Assembly: GCA_937911505.1 (NCBI GenBank)
Contig: CALEMF010000045.1
Location: 1-64,000, forward strand
Direction: 5' to 3'
Origin: an uncultured Cytophagales bacterium
GTDB taxonomy: Bacteria; Bacteroidota; Bacteroidia; Cytophagales; Thermonemataceae
Length of the DNA stretch: 64,000 bases
Position numbers and translations under genes: made by a program. This document shows positions 1 through 7,744 of the stretch, in pieces (the first letter of the stretch is position 1; the number at the start of each line of letters is the position of its first letter). Under the pieces are notes generated by a model. It ran no database searches. It was not told the origin of the DNA and saw only the letters and a list, made by a program, of their open reading frames with translations.

Positions 1-164
1 TCTACAATTTCACAAATCTTTACATAATGATTGATAATGTTCTCTTGGCCAGTAATACCCTCTTTGGCCATCAAAGAAGGGTTGGTAGTAACCCCATCCA
101 AAATACCTAGGTCATGGGCTTCTTTGATTTCATCAAGGTTGGCTGTGTCTATAAAAAACTTCAT
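1..164 (-). CDS. Transaldolase / fructose-6-phosphate aldolase-like protein, N-terminal fragment
   Basis: The reverse strand from an ATG at 164 reads [16 protein letters not shown], then [13 protein letters not shown] and AKEG, and runs off the window. This is the N-terminus of the small transaldolase/fructose-6-phosphate aldolase family, with the first barrel strand FFIDTAN and the conserved GVTTNPS loop. The family transfers dihydroxyacetone units in the non-oxidative pentose phosphate pathway, or cleaves fructose 6-phosphate, in the cytoplasm. Only 54 codons are inside the window, so the catalytic lysine cannot be seen, and transaldolase cannot be told apart from F6P aldolase. The gene is divergent from the archaemetzincin gene to its right. 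Confidence 0.85.
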   Translation of the reverse strand, partial: MKFFIDTANLDEIKEAHDLGILDGVTTNPSLMAKEGITGQENIINHYVKICEIV

Positions 165-275
165 AAGTTTGCTCAGTAATAAGTGAATGTTGTGTAATTG
201 CTTTGATGTAAATTTAGTAAAATTGTGTTTGGGCTGGTACTGCTTTTGTGCTTTTATCAGAAAATTCTTATCTCT

Positions 276-359
276 GTGTATCGTCTGTTTTCCCTACTTT
301 CTTTATTTATACTTTTATGGTTGTACGCTTGCTCTTCAAGTGATTTGGAACGCCTCTAC
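276..359 (+). pseudogene. Detached lipoprotein signal peptide in frame with the archaemetzincin
   Basis: In the frame of the downstream archaemetzincin, the bases from a possible GTG start at 276 read VYRLFSLL..., a hydrophobic stretch, then the lipobox-like LYAC (Cys at 330-332) and SSSDLERLY. A TAA at 360-362 follows, and then QKPQMIVIQPF, which runs into the peptidase. This looks like the original export signal of a lipoprotein. Changing one base of the TAA to CAA (Gln) would restore a continuous protein. No clear ribosome binding site supports the GTG. It may be a recent nonsense mutation, a sequencing error, or a chance hydrophobic frame. Confidence 0.5.
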
Positions 360-374
360 TAACAAAAGCCACAA

Positions 375-959
375 ATGATTGTCATACAGCCTTTTGCTAC
401 TGTAGATACAGCTCACGTGAATGAGGTAAAAAAAGCGCTTTCGCAACACTATGCCCTTCAAGTAGTAATACTTCCTACACAACCCCTTCCACGTACTGCC
501 CAAACCCAATACATTCCTGAGATTGCCCGATTGGGGCTAGGCAATCGCTATCGCGCTGATACACTGCTTAGACACCTCAAAGCTATGAAGCCCAAAGGTG
601 CTGATTACATTATAGGACTTACCAATCAAGATATTTCTTCTACCAAACGGATAAAGGGTAAGATTAAACACCCTACTTGGCTTTATACTGACTGGGGACT
701 TTTTGGTTTAGGGGCTAGACCTGGTGAAAGTTGCGTGGTATCTACCTTTCGATTGTATCGATATACTGACGAAGCGGGTATGCGCAAGCGCTTGAGGAAA
801 ATTGCTATACACGAAATAGGTCATAATATAGGATTGAGGCACTGCCCAAAGGCACATTGTCTTATGCGCGATGCGTTAGAAAAGATGCAAACCATTGATG
901 AGGCAAAAGAAGCGCTGTGTGATAGTTGTAGAAGGATTGTAAAAAAGCGCATTCAATAA
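375..959 (+). CDS. Archaemetzincin-type zinc metalloprotease (peptidase family M54)
   Basis: The 194-residue product carries HEIGHNIGLRHC followed by PKAHCLM and, about 20 residues later, CDSC. This matches the archaemetzincin signature HExxHxxGxxHCx4CxM...CxxC: three zinc-binding histidines with the catalytic glutamate, the Met-turn, and four cysteines that bind a second, structural zinc in known structures. The N-terminal core (MIVIQPF..., DYIIGLTNQDI) also fits M54 proteins. The ATG at 375 is the first start after an in-frame TAA at 360. Upstream of that stop the same frame encodes a lipoprotein signal, so the protein may once have been exported; from this start it would be cytoplasmic. 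Natural substrates of bacterial members are not known. Confidence 0.88.
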   Translation: MIVIQPFATVDTAHVNEVKKALSQHYALQVVILPTQPLPRTAQTQYIPEIARLGLGNRYRADTLLRHLKAMKPKGADYIIGLTNQDISSTKRIKGKIKHPTWLYTDWGLFGLGARPGESCVVSTFRLYRYTDEAGMRKRLRKIAIHEIGHNIGLRHCPKAHCLMRDALEKMQTIDEAKEALCDSCRRIVKKRIQ

Positions 960-1056
960 AAAAGGCGAAGCCACATCACACCGCTCAACCACTTACCCTT
1001 GCTGTATATTCCAACCCTGGGGGAGTTCAGCAGGAGCTGGTTGTGCAGCTCGCCAT
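960..1056 (-). ncRNA. ffs: Signal recognition particle RNA (small, 4.5S type)
   Basis: The reverse strand reads CTGCTGAACTCCCCCAGG, a GGAA tetraloop sequence, then AGCAAGGGTAAG, which is the conserved symmetric-loop core of bacterial SRP RNA (helix 8). The ends GGCGAGC (near 1054-1048) and GCTTCGCC (971-964) can form the closing stem, and a TTTTTT tract (963-958) follows as an intrinsic terminator. The RNA would bind Ffh and target membrane and exported proteins. The bases flanking the GGAA loop (GTT and TAT) pair poorly compared with the usual closing pairs. The 5' end is approximate. The gene lies tail to tail with the archaemetzincin, whose stop touches the terminator. Confidence 0.82.
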
Positions 1057-1115
1057 TACAAAATTAGTAATTTATATTTGAAAACCCAAACCAAAAAAGC
1101 AGGCTATTTGTACTA

Positions 1116-2612
1116 CTACACTCTATTTTTTCGCCAATTGGAAGTAGTAGCGACACCATTAGGAGAAGGTTGTGCTGTTGTTGCTTGACGCGCTTCTAAG
1201 AGCTTGGCAGCAACGATGCTAACAACTTCTATTTCTTCTTGTGTAAGTGTTACTTGTAGGGATGCAGGGGTAAAAAACTTCTGCACAAAGTTCGTATCAA
1301 ACTTACCCGATACAAACGCCTCGTGTCCTAATACGAAATCGCAGAAAGGCAATGTAGTTTCTATTCCCGTAATTTTGTATTCTGCAATAGCACGGCGCAT
1401 TCTGGCGATGGCTTCCGTACGGTCTTTCCCAAAAGCAACCAGCTTGGCAATCATGGGATCGTAATAAATAGGTATTTCCATCCCCTGCTCGAAGCCATCA
1501 TCTACCCGTACGCCTAGTCCTTGTGGACGTACATAGGTTTTGAGCTGACCAATGTCAGGTAAGAAATTATTCTTGGGGTCTTCTGCATATACACGTACCT
1601 CTAAGGCGTGACCTCGAATCTGTAAATCTTCTTGTTGAAAGCTGAGTGATTCGCCTTGAGCTATTTTGATTTGTTCTTTTACCAAATCAATCCCAGTGAT
1701 CATTTCTGTGACAGGATGCTCCACTTGTAGGCGTGTATTCATCTCCAAGAAGTAAAAATTGAGCTGCTCATCCATCACAAACTCTACAGTACCTGCATTA
1801 TAGTAGTTACAAGCCTGTGCTACTTTGATAGCGGCGTCCCCCATCGCTTGTCGAACGGCAGGCGTAAGCACCGCAGAAGGCGCTTCTTCAATTACCTTTT
1901 GGTGGCGTCGCTGAATAGAACACTCTCTTTCAAATAAATAAACTAGATTTCCTGCTTGATCGCCTAGTATCTGAATCTCTATGTGCTTGGGAGAAGTAAT
2001 GTATTTTTCAATAAACACGGAGTCATCTCCAAAGGCAGATACTGCTTCACTGACGGCTCTTTCCATTTGTTCGTCAAAATCTTCTTCTTTTTCTACCAAA
2101 CGCATCCCCTTTCCACCACCGCCTGCACTGGCCTTTATCAAAATAGGATAGCCTATTTCCTTAGCTATTTTTTTAGCTGCTGCTCTATCAGTAATGGCAC
2201 TAGGCGTACCGGGAACTAACGGAACGTCAAACTTACTGACAGCTTCTTTTGCGGCTAGTTTACTACCCATTACCTCAATTGCCTCAGGAGAGGGCCCGAT
2301 AAAAGTCAACCCAGCTTCTGCTACCTGCCTAGCAAAGGTGGCGTTTTCTGACAAAAATCCATAGCCTGGATGGATGGCATCTACGTCGAGTTGTTGGCAA
2401 ATGGCTATGATGGCTTCACCCTTAAGATAGGATTCAGCAGAAGGTGCTTCTCCAATCCATACTGCCTCGTCAGCGAAGCGTACATGCAATGCCTCTCTGT
2501 CGGCTGTACTAAATATCGCTACCGTCTTGATTCCCATTTCTTTTGCTGATCGCATTACCCTCAACGCAATTTCACCCCTATTGGCTACTAGAATTTTGTT
2601 TATTTTTTTCAT
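1116..2612 (-). CDS. accC: Acetyl-CoA carboxylase, biotin carboxylase subunit
   Basis: This enzyme carboxylates biotin on the carrier protein with ATP and bicarbonate, the first half-reaction of acetyl-CoA carboxylase in fatty acid synthesis. The 498-residue product has the N-terminal KILVANRGEIALRV motif, the ATP-grasp glycine loop KASAGGGGKGMR (about 160-171), the ERECSIQRRHQK segment, and the catalytic EMNTRLQVEHPVTE region (about 290-303). It is about 50 residues longer than the E. coli protein; the extra C-terminal tail is rich in Ala, Thr and Asn. No accB lies beside it. It is a single gene here, divergent from the GldH-like lipoprotein gene. A propionyl-CoA or pyruvate carboxylase subunit is a less likely reading. 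Confidence 0.93.
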   Translation of the reverse strand: MKKINKILVANRGEIALRVMRSAKEMGIKTVAIFSTADREALHVRFADEAVWIGEAPSAESYLKGEAIIAICQQLDVDAIHPGYGFLSENATFARQVAEAGLTFIGPSPEAIEVMGSKLAAKEAVSKFDVPLVPGTPSAITDRAAAKKIAKEIGYPILIKASAGGGGKGMRLVEKEEDFDEQMERAVSEAVSAFGDDSVFIEKYITSPKHIEIQILGDQAGNLVYLFERECSIQRRHQKVIEEAPSAVLTPAVRQAMGDAAIKVAQACNYYNAGTVEFVMDEQLNFYFLEMNTRLQVEHPVTEMITGIDLVKEQIKIAQGESLSFQQEDLQIRGHALEVRVYAEDPKNNFLPDIGQLKTYVRPQGLGVRVDDGFEQGMEIPIYYDPMIAKLVAFGKDRTEAIARMRRAIAEYKITGIETTLPFCDFVLGHEAFVSGKFDTNFVQKFFTPASLQVTLTQEEIEVVSIVAAKLLEARQATTAQPSPNGVATTSNWRKNRV

Positions 2613-2700
2613 TATGCTGTTTATTTGAAGATGAAAAATAAGGATTTAATTTTTTAAAAAGAAAAAGAGTTTTAACTTCCTCAAAATAGCCTAATACCTT

Positions 2701-3159
2701 ATGAAACGACTCACAAGCTTATTATTATTTGCTTTACTTCCTTGGATGGGCTGTAAAGAAGAGAACCAGATTTACAAAAACATTATTGATGATTTTCCGC
2801 AGGGGGAGTGGTTACCAGATCGAACGCTTTCCTTTGAATTTGAGGTTGACAATGCAGAAACAGCTTACAACTGTTTTATTTTGTTGAGGCACGCTTACGG
2901 ATTCAGGGAGACTACCATTCCACTTGATGGTCTACTCATTACACCTTCAGGGGAGGAGCAACCTTTTTCGACGGTAGTAGCAGTAAGAGAGGGAGAGGAG
3001 TATTTATCTTCTTGTATGGGTGATCTTTGTGACTTGGAAATGATCCTTACTAATCTTTCTCCTGTAGAGCAAGGTACTTACAAGATAAGTCTTTCTCAAG
3101 AACGCCAGCTTGCTGGTATTCTATCCATTGGTTTACGTGTTGAAACCAAGGAAAACTAA
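2701..3159 (+). CDS. GldH-like gliding motility lipoprotein paralogue
   Basis: The 152-residue product starts with a lipoprotein signal (MKRLTSLLLFALLPWMGC, Cys18). It then has the GldH pattern: IYKNIIDDFPQGEW, followed by an aromatic-rich strand FEFEVDN and AYNCFILLRHAYGF. The same order appears in the second GldH-like protein at 7253-7744 (FYEKNIDIKEGKW, FRFEIDE, PYNLYYNIRN). In Flavobacterium GldH is a lipoprotein needed for gliding and for stability of the gliding/type IX secretion machinery. This copy lacks the YPYYNLY segment and is more diverged, so it may have another role. It stands alone between accC (divergent) and tuf (convergent). Confidence 0.65.
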   Translation: MKRLTSLLLFALLPWMGCKEENQIYKNIIDDFPQGEWLPDRTLSFEFEVDNAETAYNCFILLRHAYGFRETTIPLDGLLITPSGEEQPFSTVVAVREGEEYLSSCMGDLCDLEMILTNLSPVEQGTYKISLSQERQLAGILSIGLRVETKEN

Positions 3160-3358
3160 GAAGTCGTTTGAACTTTATTTCTCAGTTTTCTTAAGGGTTC
3201 TTTTCATTTATGTTTCCCGATTTTATCAGACGCTCGCTGTGTCTTGCGGGCTGACCCAAACACTTGCGATGTTTGTCCTCTCATAGAAGTACTTCGCCTA
3301 AACAAAAGTACCTCCTCATAAATACAAAAACCAAGCAGCCTCTAAGGGTAGCCTCATA

Positions 3359-3388
3359 CAAGAAAAAAGGCACTCTCGTAAGAGTGCC
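3359..3388 (-). terminator. Intrinsic terminator of tuf
   Basis: GGCACTCT (3369-3376) and AGAGTGCC (3381-3388) form a perfect 8-bp stem with a 4-base loop. On the reverse strand it is followed by a TTTTTT tract (3368-3363). It lies about 40 bases past the tuf stop codon. Confidence 0.85.
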
Positions 3389-3426
3389 CTTCCATATAAA
3401 ATATTGTATTTCTACTTATGTAGTGA

Positions 3427-4614
3427 CTAGTCTAGAATCTCAGTGATCTGACCAGCACCTACAGTTCTACCTCCTTCGCGGATCGCGAAACGTAACCCTT
3501 TTTCCATCGCTACAGTATTGATCAACTTCACTTCGATGGTAAGGTTATCACCAGGCATCACCATCTCAACACCATCAGGTAGTTTGATTTCTCCTGTTAC
3601 GTCAGTAGTTCTTAAGTAGAACTGAGGACGATACTTGTTAAAGAAAGGTGTATGACGACCACCCTCTTCTTTAGAGAGTACATATACCTCTGCCTTGAAG
3701 TGAGAGTGAGGAGTAACTGTACCAGGCTGGCAAATTACCATTCCTCTTTTGATTTGCTCCTTGTCGATACCTCTTAGTAGAAGTCCTACGTTATCACCAG
3801 CTTCTCCTCTATCCAAGATTTTACGGAACATCTCTACCCCTGTCACAGTGGACTTAAGGTTTTCAGCACCCATTCCTAGGATATCCACAGAGTCACCTGA
3901 GTTGATTACACCTCTTTCGATACGACCAGTTGCTACTGTACCACGACCTGTGATAGAGAATACATCTTCTACAGGCATCAAGAAAGGTTGGTCTACCAAA
4001 CGCTCAGGAAGAGGGATAAAGCTATCTACTGCCTCCATTAACTCGTCTACTGTTTTCACCCACTGATCTTCGCCATTTAAAGCACCTAATGCCGAACCTT
4101 GGATAACAGGAATGTTATCACCGTCAAATTTATAAAAGCTTAGTAGTTCACGAATTTCCATCTCTACTAGTTCTAATAGTTCAGGATCGTCTACTAAGTC
4201 TACTTTATTCATGAAAACAACGATTTGAGGTACCCCTACCTGACGAGCCAATAGAATGTGCTCACGAGTTTGAGGCATAGGCCCATCCGTAGCCGCTACT
4301 ACTAGTATAGCACCGTCCATCTGCGCAGCTCCTGTTACCATGTTTTTTACATAGTCAGCGTGACCAGGGCAGTCTACGTGTGCGTAGTGTCTGTTATCTG
4401 TTTGGTACTCTACGTGAGAAGTATTGATCGTAATACCTCTTTCTTTTTCTTCAGGCGCATTATCAATAGAAGAGAAATCCTTTAGTTCTGCTAGTCCTTT
4501 ATTAGAAAGTACAGTTGTAATAGCAGCCGTTAAGGTAGTCTTTCCGTGGTCTACGTGACCAATAGTTCCAATATTTACGTGAGGTTTAGAACGGTCAAAA
4601 GTTTCTTTAGCCAT
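3427..4614 (-). CDS. tuf: Translation elongation factor Tu
   Basis: EF-Tu is the GTPase that delivers aminoacyl-tRNA to the ribosomal A site. The 395-residue product is full length and has the G1 loop GHVDHGKTT (about 19-27), the switch region with [12 protein letters not shown]3 DCPGHADY (about 81-88), G4 NKVD (about 136-139) and G5 SALGAL. The two beta-barrel domains are present through the C-terminal [14 protein letters not shown]. The gene is last in a run with tRNA-Tyr, tRNA-Gly and tRNA-Thr on the same strand, driven by a Bacteroidota-type promoter at 5047-5076. An intrinsic terminator follows. Confidence 0.98.
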   Translation of the reverse strand: MAKETFDRSKPHVNIGTIGHVDHGKTTLTAAITTVLSNKGLAELKDFSSIDNAPEEKERGITINTSHVEYQTDNRHYAHVDCPGHADYVKNMVTGAAQMDGAILVVAATDGPMPQTREHILLARQVGVPQIVVFMNKVDLVDDPELLELVEMEIRELLSFYKFDGDNIPVIQGSALGALNGEDQWVKTVDELMEAVDSFIPLPERLVDQPFLMPVEDVFSITGRGTVATGRIERGVINSGDSVDILGMGAENLKSTVTGVEMFRKILDRGEAGDNVGLLLRGIDKEQIKRGMVICQPGTVTPHSHFKAEVYVLSKEEGGRHTPFFNKYRPQFYLRTTDVTGEIKLPDGVEMVMPGDNLTIEVKLINTVAMEKGLRFAIREGGRTVGAGQITEILD

Positions 4615-4680
4615 ATTTGAAAAATCCTCTTTTTAAAATTTATTTTGATAAACTTGTTTAATTTAGTTAAACTGCCTTTG

Positions 4681-4752
4681 AGCCAATGACGGGATTTGAA
4701 CCCGTGACCCCTTCCTTACCAAGGAAGTACTCTACCCCTGAGCTACATCGGC
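4681..4752 (-). tRNA. tRNA-Thr (anticodon GGT)
   Basis: The reverse strand folds into a cloverleaf. The acceptor arms are GCCGATG (4752-4746) and CATTGGC (4688-4682). The anticodon arm is CTTCC-TTGGTAA-GGAAG with anticodon GGT, and the T arm is CGGGTTCAAATCCCG. It lies about 65 bases upstream of tuf and is probably cut from the same transcript. The CCA end is not encoded. Confidence 0.95.
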
Positions 4753-4808
4753 TTAAGAAGAGTATGTATGCTTTTTCCTAGAAAAATACTTTTATACTTA
4801 TTAAAAAG

Positions 4809-4881
4809 AGCGGGCGACGAGATTCGAACCCGCGACCTACAGCTTGGAAGGCTGTCGCTCTACCAACTGAGCTACGCCCGC
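4809..4881 (-). tRNA. tRNA-Gly (anticodon TCC)
   Basis: The acceptor arms GCGGGCG (4881-4875) and CGCCCGC (4816-4810) pair fully. The anticodon arm ACAGC-CTTCCAA-GCTGT carries TCC, and the T arm is CGCGGGTTCGAATCTCG. It is the middle tRNA of the Tyr-Gly-Thr-tuf run. Confidence 0.95.
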
Positions 4882-4901
4882 TTATTAAAAGTATTCTAGT
4901 G

Positions 4902-4984
4902 TGGGGAGTGGAGGATTCGAACCTCCGAAGGCATACGCCAGCAGATTTACAGTCTGCCCCATTTGGCCACTCTGGTAACTCCCC
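4902..4984 (-). tRNA. tRNA-Tyr (anticodon GTA)
   Basis: The acceptor arms GGGGAGT (4984-4978) and ACTCCCC (4909-4903) pair. The anticodon loop CTGTAAA carries GTA. There is a long variable arm, as expected for bacterial tRNA-Tyr, and a T arm GGAGGTTCGAATCCTCC. It is the first gene of the tRNA-tuf transcript. Confidence 0.95.
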
Positions 4985-5013
4985 TAATACCTTATCATCG
5001 TTTCAAAGAATAT

Positions 5014-5034
5014 ACAATCTACTTCATAGATTGT
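5014..5034 (-). other. Hairpin at the start of the tRNA-tuf leader
   Basis: ACAATCTA (5014-5021) and TAGATTGT (5027-5034) form a perfect 8-bp stem with a 5-base loop. It lies between the promoter and tRNA-Tyr, so it should form near the 5' end of the primary transcript. There is no U-tract, so it is not a terminator. It may aid 5' processing or be incidental. Confidence 0.5.
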
Positions 5035-5046
5035 TTTAACGAGTTG

Positions 5047-5076
5047 CAAATTTAGACTCTTTTTCATTTTGATCAA
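5047..5076 (-). promoter_or_regulatory. Bacteroidota-type promoter for tRNA-Tyr-Gly-Thr-tuf
   Basis: On the reverse strand TTG (5076-5074), 19 bases, then TAAATTTG (5054-5047) match the Bacteroidota primary sigma consensus TTG-N19-TAnnTTTG exactly. Transcription would start near 5040, about 55 bases before tRNA-Tyr. Confidence 0.8.
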
Positions 5077-5257
5077 ATATTTATTTGACTTTTTTTCATC
5101 TGCGTTTTAATATGAGATAAGCCTTCTTTCTCTAGGGGAGTATTTATAAAGTTTTTTTAATATAAAAGGTTTCTTTACCAATTTCTAGAATAGGTTGCAA
5201 AAAAGACAAATGTTTTATTACTTTAGCTCCATGAGTTTACGCTTAATATTATAAAGT

Positions 5258-5671
5258 ATGTCACATTTAGATTATGTAAAAGATGTAGAGGAGGCCTTAA
5301 AGCAATTGGGGGCAGACCCCAAAGATGCGAAAGCCAGCCTACCTGGTAGTTGGATTGTGAAGAAAGGTTCTGCAAGCATCACTATTACGCTCAACTCCTC
5401 ACCTGGTGCTGAAGGTGAGCAAAATACTATCTCTATGAACTGCCGCCTAATGGATGTACCGAGACGCAAACAAAGAGAGTTTTTTAGACGATTGTTAGAG
5501 TTGAATCATTCTTTTATTAGTGAGCGTTTCGAGCTCTTTGATGAGGGCGTATTTCTATCATCCGTTCGGCATTTGGAGGGTCTGGCTACCGAAGAGGTAA
5601 TTGCTATGATTAATGATATTTCCGAGACTGCAGACTTCTGGGATGACAAACTAATTGCTGAGTTTATGTAA
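5258..5671 (+). CDS. YbjN-like (type III secretion chaperone-fold) protein
   Basis: This 137-residue soluble protein has no signal peptide. It resembles the tandem pair at 11324-12357: a short N-terminal helix, a central strand region, then FFRRLLELNHSF against FYRHLLELNDSK in the pair, and a C-terminal DFWDDKLIAEF against EFWAETLDDQLKNQF. This layout fits the YbjN / secretion-chaperone-like fold, whose members are poorly understood and often act as protein-binding chaperones. The match is by eye and the family name is tentative. The gene is followed after 9 bases by the metallo-beta-lactamase gene, so the two may share a transcript. Confidence 0.55.
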   Translation: MSHLDYVKDVEEALKQLGADPKDAKASLPGSWIVKKGSASITITLNSSPGAEGEQNTISMNCRLMDVPRRKQREFFRRLLELNHSFISERFELFDEGVFLSSVRHLEGLATEEVIAMINDISETADFWDDKLIAEFM

Positions 5672-5680
5672 CATACAACG

Positions 5681-6415
5681 TTGAAAAGATTTTTTTACTT
5701 TCTTTTGAGTACACTTAGTGTGGTATGTAGTGGCTATGGACAAGTCGAGCCACTACCTGTTTATACCTCATCAAGTTTAGTCATTCAACCCATCACCCCT
5801 CAGGTTTTTTTACATACTTCTTATCTAGCTACTGACAAGTACGGCAAAGTGCCCTGCAATGGTATCCTGTACAGAGAGGGCAATACAACCGTTGTATTTG
5901 ATACACCTACGGATAATGCTACCTCAGAGGAGCTTATTAGTTGGATCAATGACGAATTACAATGCCAAGTAAAAGCAGTGATTGTCACCCATTTTCATGC
6001 AGACTGTCTGGGAGGGCTGGACACCTTTCATAAACGGAAAATTGCCTCTTACGCCCACCAGCATACCATTGCTTTAGCGAAGGAAAAAGGAAGTAGTGTT
6101 CCTCAGTATGGTTTTGAGACGTCACTTGTAATGGTACTAGAAAATAAGAAAGTAGTAAGTAGCTTCTTCGGGGAGGGGCATACACCAGATAACATCGTTG
6201 GGTACATTCCAGATGAGTCGCTTTTATTTGGAGGTTGCCTTATAAAAGCATTAAACGCCACTAAGGGTAATCTAGCGGATGCTAATACGGAAGCTTGGTC
6301 AGCTACTGTATATAATATTAAGGAGCATTACCCTTCTCTCAAATATGTAGTACCTGGACACGGTAAAATGGGTGATACTACCTTACTAGACTACACTGTA
6401 CAGTTGTTTGAGTAG
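5681..6415 (+). CDS. Subclass B1 metallo-beta-lactamase
   Basis: This 244-residue exported enzyme is predicted to hydrolyse the beta-lactam ring with one or two zinc ions in the periplasm. A signal peptide (about 1-21) precedes the mature protein. All six B1 zinc ligands are present: His104, His106 and Asp108 in HFHADC, His167 in GEGHTPDN, Cys186 in GGCLIK, and His227 in PGHG. The Cys ligand in GGC-x-x-K separates B1 from B3 enzymes and from glyoxalase-type relatives. The lysine after GGC is the usual B1 substrate-binding lysine. The start is a TTG 9 bases after a YbjN-like gene. Bacteroidota often carry such enzymes on the chromosome, and nothing around it suggests mobility. The spectrum, including carbapenems, is expected from the family but not shown. 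Confidence 0.88.
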   Translation: MKRFFYFLLSTLSVVCSGYGQVEPLPVYTSSSLVIQPITPQVFLHTSYLATDKYGKVPCNGILYREGNTTVVFDTPTDNATSEELISWINDELQCQVKAVIVTHFHADCLGGLDTFHKRKIASYAHQHTIALAKEKGSSVPQYGFETSLVMVLENKKVVSSFFGEGHTPDNIVGYIPDESLLFGGCLIKALNATKGNLADANTEAWSATVYNIKEHYPSLKYVVPGHGKMGDTTLLDYTVQLFE

Positions 6416-6430
6416 CTCAACTTGCTCACC

Positions 6431-7246
6431 CTAGTAGCTTTCCTTATCGTTGGGGAAGTCCACTTCTTTGATATCTTTAATGTAATTTTTTACAGCATCA
6501 CTCATCACTGTATGTAAATCTGCATAACGGCGTAGAAAACGAGGACTAAAGTCTTTATTAATCCCTAACATATCGTGTAAAACCAACACTTGACCGTCCA
6601 CACCATTACCAGCACCGATCCCAATAACAGGAGCATCGATCGCAGTGGCTACTTTTTGCGCCAAATGTGCAGGAATCTTTTCTAATACAATGGCAAAGCA
6701 GCCTGTGTCGTCTAGTAACTTACCATCGTGGATGAGTTTAGCTGCTTCTGCTTCTTCTTTGGCTCTCACCGTATAGGTACCAAATTTATAAATAGACTGC
6801 GGAGTAAGTCCTAAGTGCCCCATTACAGGAATACCTGCGCTCAAAATACGCTCGATTGATTCTTTCACTTCAGCGCCTCCTTCTAGTTTTACGGCATGCG
6901 CACCAGATTCTTTCATGATTCGAATAGCAGAGCTGAGGGCTTCTTTGGAATTACCTTGGTACGAGCCAAAAGGGAGGTCTACTACCACCAGTGAACGCTT
7001 TACGGCTCTTACCACCGAAGAAGCATGGTAGATCATCTGGTCGAGTGTAATAGGAAGGGTAGTTTCATGACCTGCCATGACATTAGAGGCAGAGTCACCT
7101 ACTAAAATTACATCTACTCCTGCCTCATCTACGATTTTGGCCATAGAAAAATCATAGGCGGTAAGCATGGAGATTTTCTCTCCCTTCATTTTCATTTCTT
7201 GTATAGTATGCGTAGTAACACGCTTTATGTTGGTATGTACTGACAT
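6431..7246 (-). CDS. panB: 3-methyl-2-oxobutanoate hydroxymethyltransferase
   Basis: PanB transfers a hydroxymethyl group from methylenetetrahydrofolate to 2-oxoisovalerate, making ketopantoate for pantothenate and coenzyme A synthesis. The 271-residue product has the TIM-barrel landmarks [32 protein letters not shown] (metal-binding Asp), [23 protein letters not shown] and VLEKIPA with the catalytic Glu. Length is normal for the family. It starts 6 bases after gldH and is the last gene of the purD-ricT-gldH-panB run. It is tail to tail with the metallo-beta-lactamase, 15 bases away, without a clear terminator between them. Confidence 0.95.
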   Translation of the reverse strand: MSVHTNIKRVTTHTIQEMKMKGEKISMLTAYDFSMAKIVDEAGVDVILVGDSASNVMAGHETTLPITLDQMIYHASSVVRAVKRSLVVVDLPFGSYQGNSKEALSSAIRIMKESGAHAVKLEGGAEVKESIERILSAGIPVMGHLGLTPQSIYKFGTYTVRAKEEAEAAKLIHDGKLLDDTGCFAIVLEKIPAHLAQKVATAIDAPVIGIGAGNGVDGQVLVLHDMLGINKDFSPRFLRRYADLHTVMSDAVKNYIKDIKEVDFPNDKESY

Positions 7247-7252
7247 AGGTTT

Positions 7253-7744
7253 TTAGGGTTGCTGTTCTATTCTTAGCCCAATTGTTAGTAGATCAGGTAG
7301 CGGACTCTGTCGCATATACTGCTTTACTTTGAAGGTATATTCTCCAGCCGCTGGGAATTTATAGTTGGGTAATGCCATTAGCTGATGTTCGTATATATCA
7401 CCAATCCCTCGACCATAAGGCTTTCCTGTTTTCTCGTCCATCAACGTAATATTTTGTAATTGCTGATCGATCACTTTGCCAGTACTATCTTCGAGATAGT
7501 AAGTAACATACAGGTTGTAGTAAGGGTAAGAAAGCGTATTACGAATATTATAGTAAAGGTTGTAAGGTACAGTGGCCTCGTCGATCTCAAAACGAAAGGT
7601 CATCAAGGAATCTGCATACCATTTTCCTTCTTTTATATCAATGTTTTTTTCATAAAAACGTGCTTGGTCGCAAGCAGTCATCCCTGCCAGAAAAATCACA
7701 CCCAAGCATAAAAAGTAGTTTATACTACGAGCGCTTCTTAACAT
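7253..7744 (-). CDS. gldH: Gliding motility lipoprotein GldH
   Basis: The 163-residue product has a lipoprotein signal ending in MTAC (Cys25). It shows the GldH features FYEKNIDIKEGKW, FRFEIDE, and YYNIRNTLSYPYYNLYV. GldH is an inner- or outer-membrane-anchored lipoprotein required for gliding in Flavobacterium; its molecular role is not settled. Its first 20 bases overlap the end of ricT, and panB follows after 6 bases. The ricT-gldH link is common in Bacteroidota, which supports this copy rather than the one at 2701-3159 as the orthologue. Confidence 0.85.
   Translation of the reverse strand: MLRSARSINYFLCLGVIFLAGMTACDQARFYEKNIDIKEGKWYADSLMTFRFEIDEATVPYNLYYNIRNTLSYPYYNLYVTYYLEDSTGKVIDQQLQNITLMDEKTGKPYGRGIGDIYEHQLMALPNYKFPAAGEYTFKVKQYMRQSPLPDLLTIGLRIEQQP

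Noticed and set aside
187..378. 63-codon forward open frame before the archaemetzincin
   Set aside because: It is hydrophobic and overlaps the peptidase start, but the protein-like signal is in the neighbouring frame (276-359); this one gives no family match.
3264..3446. 60-codon forward open frame across the tuf terminator
   Set aside because: It crosses the terminator hairpin and the end of tuf and has a composition unlike a protein.
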